Source: Rhodohalobacter sp. 614A (GTDB lineage Bacteria > Bacteroidota > Rhodothermia > Balneolales > Balneolaceae). Taken from it: 64,000 nt of DNA. Both the position numbers and the translations under genes were made by a program. The notes beneath the pieces were generated by a model. The model had not been told where the DNA came from, did not search any database, and worked only from the letters and a program-made list of their open reading frames with translations. The stretch lies in assembly GCF_021462415.1 (NCBI RefSeq), contig NZ_JAKEDS010000002.1, positions 1 to 64,000 of the forward strand. Direction: 5' to 3'. Positions 34,692 through 41,774 of this stretch are shown in pieces; within the stretch, counting starts at the first letter, position 1, and each line of letters begins with the position of its first letter.

Positions 34692-36920
34692 ATGAAGAAA
34701 ATGTTGATATTGGCGATTGTGACAATACTATCAGCGAGTTTTGGGTGTGGCAGTAATTCTCCTGTCTCTGATTCCGAGAGAAGCATCGAACAAAAAGTGG
34801 ATTCGCTGTTGTCGGTCATGACGCTACAGGAAAAAGTTGGTCAGCTTACGCTTTATACCAGCGATATGGATCAAACCGGTGCATTTTTACGCCCGGAATA
34901 TTTGGAGGATGTCAGATCCGGAAACGTGGGAGCGATATTTAATGCCTATGGTGCTGAGTATACACGAGAACTTCAGGAGATGGCAGTTAACGAAACACGG
35001 CTTGGCATTCCTCTTTTGTTCGGATACGATGTAATTCACGGCCACCGAACCATTTTTCCGGTTCCGCTGGGACAAGCTGCAAGCTGGGATCTGGATCTTA
35101 TTGAAGCTTCCGAAAGAGTTGCTGCCCGTGAAGCCTCCGCAGAAGGATTGCACTGGACATTTGCTCCAATGGTTGATATTTCTCGGGATCCTCGCTGGGG
35201 AAGAATTGTAGAGGGTGCAGGTGAAGATACCTATCTGGGATCGAAGATTTCGGCAGCAAGAGTGCGTGGATTCCAGGGAAATGACCTAGGAGATGTACAG
35301 ACAATTGCCGCAACTATGAAACACTTTGCCGCTTATGGGGCTGCAAAAGCCGGCCGGGATTATCACACCGTTGACATGTCGGATAGGGAATTGCGCGAGA
35401 TCTATCTGCCACCATTCAAAGCAGGTTTTGATGCAGGAGCTGCTACTGTGATGACATCTTTTAACACGCTCAACGGAATTCCTGCTACAGCCAATGAGTA
35501 CCTGTTTGAGGATATCCTTCGGGATGAATGGGGATTTGACGGTTTTGTAGTAACAGACTATACAGCCATCATGGAACTGCTTTTTCACGGAGTGGCAAGA
35601 GATGAACAGCACGCCACAGAGCTCGCGATGAATGCCGGAATTGATATGAGCATGCAGGATGGATTTTATCAACGAAATCTGGCAGATCTGGTTGAAGAGG
35701 GCAAAATCACAGAAGAACAACTAGACAATGCCGTTGCAAATGTTCTGCGTGTGAAATATCAATTGGGTTTGTTTGAAGATCCATATCGCTACAGCTCTAC
35801 TGAAAGGGAAGAAGCTGAAATCATGAAACCTGAGAATATTGAGACAGCCCGCGATATGGCCCGGAAATCAATGGTTCTTTTGAAGAATCAAAACCAGGTT
35901 CTACCAATCAAAGATGATGTGGAAACGATTGCCGTGATTGGCCCGCTTGCAGATAGTCAACGCGATCTGATTGGAAGCTGGTCGGCCGCAGGAGATTGGT
36001 CGAAATCCGTTTCCCTGTTGCAGGGATTGAAGAATAAAAAACCGGAAATTAATTTCATCCATGCAAAAGGGACCGGAATTGATGATGGAGATACATCCGG
36101 CTTTGATGCGGCTGTTAACGCTGCCCGTCAGGCTGATATGGTGATTTTGGCTTTGGGCGAAGCGTACTGGATGTCAGGTGAGGCAGCAAGCCGTTCAGAA
36201 ATTGATTTGCCCGGCGCACAGCAAGAGCTTGCCAAAGAAATTCATGCACTCGGCAAACCAACCGTTGCCGTATTGATGAATGGCCGTCCATTAACTATCA
36301 ACTGGCTGGATGAAAACATTCCTGCTATTCTCGAAACATGGTTCTTGGGAACAACCACAGGCGACGCCATCGCCGATGTACTTTTTGGCGATTATAATCC
36401 ATCCGGAAAACTGCCGGTGACATTTCCGAAAAGTGTTGGCCAAATTCCTATCCACTATGATATGAAAAATACCGGCCGCCCGTTTGATGCCAATAACAAA
36501 TACACCTCAAAGTACCTGGATATATCCAACGAGCCTCTGTATGTTTTTGGTCACGGTTTGAGTTACACAACCTTTGATTATAGCCCGATTACTTTATCAT
36601 CCAACAAAATGGCCACATCCGATAGCCTGCAAGTATCGGTTACAGTCAGCAATACGGGTGAATACGCAGGCGAAGAAGTAGTACAGCTCTATCTGCACGA
36701 TAAAGTGGCTTCGATAGCTCCTCCGGCGCGACGTTTAAAAGGATTTCAAAAAATAAACCTGCAACCGGGAGAATCGAAAGAAGTAGTCTTCAACGTTACG
36801 AATAAAGACTTGTCATTCTACCAAAAGGATATGAGTTACGGCTCTGAACCCGGAGAATTTATGGTCTTTGTAGGAGGAAGTTCAAAAGACACGCAGTCGG
36901 CTGAGTTTGTTTTGGAATAG
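34692..36920 (+). CDS. GH3 family beta-glucosidase, lipoprotein
   Basis: A 742-residue exo-glucosidase. The signal peptide ends in SFGC (Cys19), so it is lipid-anchored. The GH3 N-terminal barrel includes TLQEKVGQLTLY, GYDVIHGHRTIFPVPLG, TMKHFAAYGAAKAGRDY and GFDGFVVTDYTAIMEL with nucleophile Asp289. The alpha/beta sandwich domain has ARKSMVLLKNQNQVLP and the C-terminal fibronectin-like domain has RLKGFQKINLQPGESKEV. The open frame starts inside the previous gene (34590), but ATG 34692 gives the signal peptide. It should release glucose from oligosaccharides; in this context sophoro-oligosaccharides are likely. Confidence 0.95.
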   Translation: MKKMLILAIVTILSASFGCGSNSPVSDSERSIEQKVDSLLSVMTLQEKVGQLTLYTSDMDQTGAFLRPEYLEDVRSGNVGAIFNAYGAEYTRELQEMAVNETRLGIPLLFGYDVIHGHRTIFPVPLGQAASWDLDLIEASERVAAREASAEGLHWTFAPMVDISRDPRWGRIVEGAGEDTYLGSKISAARVRGFQGNDLGDVQTIAATMKHFAAYGAAKAGRDYHTVDMSDRELREIYLPPFKAGFDAGAATVMTSFNTLNGIPATANEYLFEDILRDEWGFDGFVVTDYTAIMELLFHGVARDEQHATELAMNAGIDMSMQDGFYQRNLADLVEEGKITEEQLDNAVANVLRVKYQLGLFEDPYRYSSTEREEAEIMKPENIETARDMARKSMVLLKNQNQVLPIKDDVETIAVIGPLADSQRDLIGSWSAAGDWSKSVSLLQGLKNKKPEINFIHAKGTGIDDGDTSGFDAAVNAARQADMVILALGEAYWMSGEAASRSEIDLPGAQQELAKEIHALGKPTVAVLMNGRPLTINWLDENIPAILETWFLGTTTGDAIADVLFGDYNPSGKLPVTFPKSVGQIPIHYDMKNTGRPFDANNKYTSKYLDISNEPLYVFGHGLSYTTFDYSPITLSSNKMATSDSLQVSVTVSNTGEYAGEEVVQLYLHDKVASIAPPARRLKGFQKINLQPGESKEVVFNVTNKDLSFYQKDMSYGSEPGEFMVFVGGSSKDTQSAEFVLE

Positions 36921-36927
36921 CATGGCG

Positions 36928-36955
36928 CTTAGCGCAGAAAGCTTGGCGTAAAGTG
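36928..36955 (+). repeat. Left imperfect terminal inverted repeat of the IVP cassette
   Basis: 28 bases beginning CTTAGCGCAG, 8 bases after the GH3 stop. They match the reverse complement of 37427-37454 at 21 of 28 positions, with differences that are nearly all transitions. The arm is more GC-rich than its surroundings and itself contains a small GCGCT/AGCGC palindrome. Confidence 0.7.
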
Positions 36956-37065
36956 TGGGGCGAAGAAGGATAAGTACGATGTAATCTTTTCAGCCTGATT
37001 GTGTAAGGTTCACAGATTTTTGGTTCATATATAAGAACAGGTGAACTGCAAAATCTATTACCACT

Positions 37066-37425
37066 ATGGCTGAATTTAGATTTCAAAAACTGGAAATTTG
37101 GCAAATAGCAATTGAAATTGCAGATACTCTGTTTGATATAGCAGATAACCTTGAACAGAGAAAACTGTTCCGATTTGCAGATCAGTTGCGGGGAGCGGGA
37201 ATGAGCATGTCGAACAATATTGCGGAAGGGTCAGGATCGAGTTTTAAAAAGGTCTTTAACCGATATTTGGATGACGCCAGGAACTCAGCCTTTGAAAATG
37301 CGAATATTGCAATTTTGTTATGCCGAAGAAAATTGATTTCAGAGAAACAAAAGGAAGATATTTTAGAAGATCTGGATAAGTTTTGTCGTAAAACAAGCTC
37401 TTTCCAAAAATCATTGAACCGCTAA
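37066..37425 (+). CDS. Four-helix-bundle protein (23S rRNA intervening-sequence protein family)
   Basis: A 119-residue member of the IVP/TIGR02436 family. Typical stretches are FRFQKLEIWQIAIEIADTLFDIA, LRGAGMSMSNNIAEGSG and FNRYLDDARNSAFENANIAILL. The first known members are encoded inside 23S rRNA genes, and the related Avd protein serves diversity-generating retroelements; most members, like this one, stand alone between genes and have no known function. The gene is framed by 28-bp imperfect inverted repeats and lies inside a polysaccharide locus with which it has no evident link. No reverse transcriptase or template repeat is near. Confidence 0.92.
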   Translation: MAEFRFQKLEIWQIAIEIADTLFDIADNLEQRKLFRFADQLRGAGMSMSNNIAEGSGSSFKKVFNRYLDDARNSAFENANIAILLCRRKLISEKQKEDILEDLDKFCRKTSSFQKSLNR

Positions 37426-37426
37426 A

Positions 37427-37454
37427 CGCCTTGCGCCACGCTCTCCGCGCTAAA
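37427..37454 (-). repeat. Right imperfect terminal inverted repeat of the IVP cassette
   Basis: 28 bases ending GCGCTAAA, the inverted counterpart of 36928-36955. It begins 2 bases after the four-helix-bundle stop codon and includes the TTT TAG end of the regulator gene on the minus strand. Confidence 0.7.
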
Positions 37455-40341
37455 ACGTCATAATCAATTCAGTAAGATTCTGATCCGTTGAAAGATCCAG
37501 ACGTTTCCGTAGTCGATACCGACGCTCTTCCACACCGCGAACGGAAATATTTAAAAGTGGTGCAATTTCCTTTGAAGAGAGGTTCATCCGCAAATATGCA
37601 CAAAGCCGAAGATCGCTTGGAGTAAGCTGGGGATATTCTTCCTTCAGCCGTTTGAAGAAATTTCCATGGGCTTCGTTATATAACTGTTCAAAAATTTCCC
37701 ACTCATGCTCATCTTCAATTCCATCTTCAATCAGTTTAATGAGTTTGTTATAGGATTTGTCAGGAAGTTGATTTCGTGACTTTTCTTTTTGACTCTCCAG
37801 TTCATCTTTAATGGAACTCAAAAGATTGTTTTTGCGCATCATTGCCATGGTATTGGACGCCAGTTGCGCAGATTTGTGCTCAATTTCATTCTGAAGTTTT
37901 TCATTACTCAGTTTGATCACTTCTTTCTCCGCTTTTTCCCGATCCTCAAGAATTTTCTGCTGATTCTTTTCCAGCTCTTCACCGAGTTTTTTCCATCTTC
38001 GGCGGGAGATATAGAATCGAATCATCAAAACAAAAGACAATAATAAAATAAAGTAGAGCACAAAGGCTGCGGGTGACAAATACCATGGTACTTCAATTGT
38101 AAAAGAGAAAGTTACCGGCTCCGTAAGCTGTCCGCTGGGGCCAATCGAGCGGACAAAAAAGGTATATTCTCCGGCGGGCAACCGAAGGTATTCTGACTGA
38201 GTGTTGGTTGTCCATTCACTCCAGTTTGCATCAATTCCATCCAGTTTGTATTGAAAGAACGCACGATTTCCGGCCATTTGGGTGGTTGACCAATTAAAAC
38301 GAATCGAATTGTTTTGATTGGAAAAATTCTTTTCTGAAGATACATCGGGATTAAGGACGGATGTATGTTGTTGTGAATTACTGATTGTAACGGAATTCAA
38401 TTCAACTTCAGGAGCGGGATAGTTCGTTTCATTCACAAGGTCCAGATTGAGAACGGCAAAACCATCTTCCAGGCTGATAAGATGTAAGTTTTCATTCAGC
38501 GGAATGATATTTTCATAACCCTCAACCAGTTTTAGATTATACATTTCGGGCAGTATTCTGTACACAAGATTTATGGAATTGAAGTAAACTTCCACCAACA
38601 GAATTTCTGATTCCTTAATAATCCAATACCATTGTTCACCAACGGGAATAATATTGGATACGGATTCCCTGACCGTAAAAAACTCATTTAAATCGTTATA
38701 GGGGACAAACCTTTCGTTAATGGCATCCCACTGATAAAGCGTATCGGCGATGGAAGTCATTATCTGGTTGTTCATCTTGAATACAAGATTCGTACTCTGC
38801 GGGAGCCCCTCGGCGCGTCCAATTTCACGGATTTGATCGATCCGGTTAAATTGCATGTTTGGTTGAAGCCGAAAAACTCCCCGGATAGTATGCCCAAGCC
38901 AGATGTTTCCAATATGATCAAATTCCAGGAAACGGGCGGGTGATTGAAATCCGGACATCAAATATGATTGTTGCCAAATGTCATTCTCTTTTTGATAGAC
39001 AACAAGGTTGCTGTATGTACTTTGCAGGAGGAGTTCCCGGTTATTGACTGGGTAAGGTTTCAGGTTATATCCCCCGTGAACGGTACTTACTTTGGTCAAC
39101 TCCTTATTTTCGATAAGGTAAGTTCCATCGTTCAAGCCGCTGTACAGTTTTTCATCAAATACTTTGAGAAACCAAACCTGTCCCTGGGAATCCGGGATCA
39201 GAGATTTGTCATAAAAATTTCCGTTTTCATCCCTTTTGTACCAGTAGATGCCCCGGTTTGTACCTATGTAAAGTTCGTTATTATGAAGGGCAGCAGTATA
39301 AACACTTCCTATTCCATCGGGTTCTTCCAGGTATGGATGAATGGGTGTATCAAAAGCGATGTAGCCGATTCCCCTGTCCATCCCAACCCACACATTTCCA
39401 AAAGAATCGGCGTGAAGTGATAAAATGGTGTTGTTCTGGAGTTGATTCCTGGTGTTAATATTTTCGAGAAAATTAAAATCCAGATCGTAGATGTAAATGC
39501 CATTCAGAATAGTTCCGATAATAATTTTATCGTCTGTCCGGACAATCGTATTGATCCTGTTTTGAACCACCTCGTCGGCGCGTTCTGCCTCCCAATCATC
39601 AAATGCATTTCCATCAAACGTATAAATTCCGCCGGAGGTACCAATGAGCATGGAGTTCTCGTTCAGGCGAATAATTGAGGCTACTTCTTCCTGGCTGAGA
39701 AATTCGCTTCCGGCTACCGGAATAAATTCATCATTTATCAGCCGTCGCAATCCTCCCTGAACTTGTTGAGTGTAAACGTTGTCTCCGATTTTGTATAAAA
39801 ACATAAACGATCCGGGTGGATCCAGGCGATAAACGTCTGCATTTACTTCATCATAACAATAAACAGACCCAAAGCTGTGGAAGTAAATTTTGTTTTGATG
39901 TTCTACAATTTTCCAGATTTCATCGTTGTTTAAATCCGGATTTTCCAGTCTGTTTGCCAGCGAGTGATATTGAAGTTCGCCTGCCGCGTTTTCTTCCCAA
40001 TAGCCAAAATCTTCAAAAGAACCGGTGTAGATTCTATCATTGATGTATGCTACAGAGCGGAATACCGTACTGCCTGGAAGTTTGTGGAGAGTAAATGTGG
40101 AATTTTCATAAATCAATAAACCGTTGTTATTGGCGATTAAAATACTTCCACTGTCGTTGGCTGTAATATCCCAGTTTTGGTTTCCGGCCCCGGCTTCACT
40201 TGCACTATAATTACTAACCTGGTAACTGATTTGAGCCTGAACAACAGCCAGATCCGCCAACAGAAGAAATAAGATTGGAAGTATAAACCGTACTAAAACC
40301 ATAGCTTTATTTCGACCTTTCACAACATGAATTTTTCTCAA
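37450..40341 (-). CDS. SusR-like sensor/regulator: beta-propeller, Y_Y_Y domain and LuxR-type HTH
   Basis: A 963-residue membrane-spanning regulator. A signal peptide (MVLVRFILPILFLLLADLAVVQA) is followed by about 650 residues of Reg_prop beta-propeller repeats (DSGSILIANNNGLLIY, GNVWVGMDRGIGY, GNIWLGHTIRGVFRL), a Y_Y_Y Ig-like domain (FQYKLDGIDANWSEW...LPAGEYTFFVRS), one membrane helix (about 752-772), a coiled coil, and a C-terminal LuxR-type helix-turn-helix (LTPSDLRLCAYLRMNLSSKEIAPLLNISVRGVEERRYRLRKRL). It joins periplasmic sensing to DNA binding in one chain, like SusR. It converges on the glucan genes and is their probable activator. The start may be the inner ATG at 40302. Confidence 0.93.
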   Translation of the reverse strand: MRKIHVVKGRNKAMVLVRFILPILFLLLADLAVVQAQISYQVSNYSASEAGAGNQNWDITANDSGSILIANNNGLLIYENSTFTLHKLPGSTVFRSVAYINDRIYTGSFEDFGYWEENAAGELQYHSLANRLENPDLNNDEIWKIVEHQNKIYFHSFGSVYCYDEVNADVYRLDPPGSFMFLYKIGDNVYTQQVQGGLRRLINDEFIPVAGSEFLSQEEVASIIRLNENSMLIGTSGGIYTFDGNAFDDWEAERADEVVQNRINTIVRTDDKIIIGTILNGIYIYDLDFNFLENINTRNQLQNNTILSLHADSFGNVWVGMDRGIGYIAFDTPIHPYLEEPDGIGSVYTAALHNNELYIGTNRGIYWYKRDENGNFYDKSLIPDSQGQVWFLKVFDEKLYSGLNDGTYLIENKELTKVSTVHGGYNLKPYPVNNRELLLQSTYSNLVVYQKENDIWQQSYLMSGFQSPARFLEFDHIGNIWLGHTIRGVFRLQPNMQFNRIDQIREIGRAEGLPQSTNLVFKMNNQIMTSIADTLYQWDAINERFVPYNDLNEFFTVRESVSNIIPVGEQWYWIIKESEILLVEVYFNSINLVYRILPEMYNLKLVEGYENIIPLNENLHLISLEDGFAVLNLDLVNETNYPAPEVELNSVTISNSQQHTSVLNPDVSSEKNFSNQNNSIRFNWSTTQMAGNRAFFQYKLDGIDANWSEWTTNTQSEYLRLPAGEYTFFVRSIGPSGQLTEPVTFSFTIEVPWYLSPAAFVLYFILLLSFVLMIRFYISRRRWKKLGEELEKNQQKILEDREKAEKEVIKLSNEKLQNEIEHKSAQLASNTMAMMRKNNLLSSIKDELESQKEKSRNQLPDKSYNKLIKLIEDGIEDEHEWEIFEQLYNEAHGNFFKRLKEEYPQLTPSDLRLCAYLRMNLSSKEIAPLLNISVRGVEERRYRLRKRLDLSTDQNLTELIMTF

Positions 40342-40477
40342 TCCTTCAAGATAAGAAATAAACGATATCTATTGGTGAATGTTGGTTTTGCATAAATGCG
40401 AATAAAAATTTTACGTACAGGTTGAAATATGTGTAAAACATGTGTAATGTGTAGGTGTACTCAAATTTTTTACGCCT

Positions 40478-40771
40478 GTGGATAATAACAACAACAAATT
40501 TCCTCCCATAAATGTACTCAATGTAATGAGGGGATTTCATCATTCTGATATTCCTCATCATGTAACTCCCTACCGGTTTGAAACACGGGATGGGAAACGC
40601 TATAAAATTTCGGAGATTCGGCAGGTACACCGTGAGCGGGTAGGCAAGGGATTTCATTACCATTATGTGGTAAGAACGGATAATCAAAGATATTTCCACC
40701 TCGTATTGGAAAGTGAATCATTTACATGGAGGATGATCCAGGAAGTGGATAATGAACTGTTCTTTTCGTGA
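40478..40771 (+). CDS. Small uncharacterised protein, 97 residues
   Basis: I do not recognise a named family. The chain is hydrophilic, rich in His and aromatic residues, and looks like a real folded protein: HVTPYRFETRDGKRYKISEIRQVHRERVGKGFHYHYVVRTDNQRYFHLVLESESFTWRMI has strand-like alternation. The first codon is GTG at 40478; an inner ATG at 40526 is an alternative. There is no signal peptide or membrane segment. It diverges from the SusR-like regulator gene and converges on xerD. A 117-codon frame on the other strand over the same region has unlikely composition and was discarded. Confidence 0.65.
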   Translation: MDNNNNKFPPINVLNVMRGFHHSDIPHHVTPYRFETRDGKRYKISEIRQVHRERVGKGFHYHYVVRTDNQRYFHLVLESESFTWRMIQEVDNELFFS

Positions 40772-40831
40772 CTATCGATTGCATTTACAGACTGTAAACA
40801 TCAATAAATCAGGGCTTTTTTTCTGGCGATG

Positions 40832-41743
40832 TCAGGCTCTGGGGTGGAACTGTTTGTGTACCTGGTGAAGCAGGGAACGGTCTACATGGGTGTAAATTTC
40901 GGTGGTTACAATAGAGGTGTGGCCAAGCATCTCTTGTACGGCTCTCAAATCAGCTCCGCCCTCAAGCAGGTGAGTTGCGAACGAATGGCGAAAAATATGA
41001 GGATATACGTTTTTTTTGATTTCCGCTTTTTGTGCGTACTTATTCACAATATTCCAGATACTCATGCGGCTTAGCGGTCCGCCGCGTTGATTCAGGAAAA
41101 GCTTATTTTCACTCTTTCCGGGATTTTTATCGCTCATAAATTCTTTCCGGGCGGTTTCTATGTAATGCTCAATTGCCTGCTGTGCTATTTCTCCGATAGG
41201 TACCAGCCGCTCTTTATTTCCTTTCCCGATTACTCTGATGAAGCCTATTTCAAAGAAAAGCCGGTTCATCTCCAGGTCCGTTAATTCACTTACACGCATG
41301 CCGCTTGCATAGAGTGTTTCAAGGATGGCCGCATCCCGGATGCCGGCGGAGGTTGTACGGTCGGCAGTATCAATGATGCGCTCAATTTCATTGGCATCCA
41401 ATACTTCAGGTAATTTTTGGGCTTTTTTGGGCAGATCGATCAACTCTGCCGGGTTGGCTTCAGCAAGTTTTTCAACAAGGGCAAACTCGTGGAAACTCCG
41501 GATGCTGGAGATATTTCGGGCAATCGTACTGACGGCCAGCCCCATATCCGTTAACAGTTCCAGGTATTGTTCGATGTGAGAATGGGTTACGCCACCCAAA
41601 TCCCGGACATTCAGGTCTTTTGCTATAAAATCCAGATACCGGTCCAGATCGTTTTGATAGGAGATGACGGAGTTTTCGGAGAGGCCTTTCTCAAGTTTTA
41701 TGAACTGCAGGTACTGCTTGAGTTCTCGTTCAAAAGCCTTCAT
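40832..41743 (-). CDS. xerD: Tyrosine recombinase XerD
   Basis: A 303-residue site-specific recombinase that resolves chromosome dimers at dif with FtsK. The N-terminal SAM-like core-binding domain (residues 5-95: FIKLEKGLSENSVISYQNDLDRYL) precedes the catalytic domain with Arg150 (LYASGMRVSEL), Lys174 (GKGNKERLVP), His249 and Arg252 (HIFRHSFATHLL), His275 (LGHTSIVTTEIY) and the nucleophile Tyr284. Length and motifs suit XerD; XerC is hard to exclude without a tree. It follows the c-di-AMP phosphodiesterase gene by 31 bases on the same strand. Confidence 0.93.
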   Translation of the reverse strand: MKAFERELKQYLQFIKLEKGLSENSVISYQNDLDRYLDFIAKDLNVRDLGGVTHSHIEQYLELLTDMGLAVSTIARNISSIRSFHEFALVEKLAEANPAELIDLPKKAQKLPEVLDANEIERIIDTADRTTSAGIRDAAILETLYASGMRVSELTDLEMNRLFFEIGFIRVIGKGNKERLVPIGEIAQQAIEHYIETARKEFMSDKNPGKSENKLFLNQRGGPLSRMSIWNIVNKYAQKAEIKKNVYPHIFRHSFATHLLEGGADLRAVQEMLGHTSIVTTEIYTHVDRSLLHQVHKQFHPRA

Positions 41744-41774
41744 TTTTTATGATGTCTCCGTATCAGGGATCTCT

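Larger units (their letters stand above)
36928..37454. mobile_element. Candidate small mobile cassette carrying a four-helix-bundle gene
   Basis: A unit of about 527 bp: left repeat, about 110 bases of leader, the four-helix-bundle gene, then the right repeat starting 2 bases after its stop. It sits between the convergent GH3 and regulator genes, and the right repeat supplies the last codon and stop of the regulator gene. No transposase or target duplication is seen, so mobility would need help in trans. Confidence 0.45.

Noticed and set aside
37066-37425. Diversity-generating retroelement, suggested by the Avd-like four-helix protein
   Set aside because: No reverse transcriptase, template repeat or variable-region gene is found nearby.
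40346-40699. 117-codon minus-strand frame opposite the small 97-residue protein
   Set aside because: Its composition (many Ile, Tyr, Met in no pattern) looks like an antisense shadow, while the plus frame reads like a folded protein.
40784-40798. TTTACA/TGTAAA hairpin as a terminator of the small-protein gene
   Set aside because: The stem is only 6 bp and AT-rich and is not followed directly by a T run.
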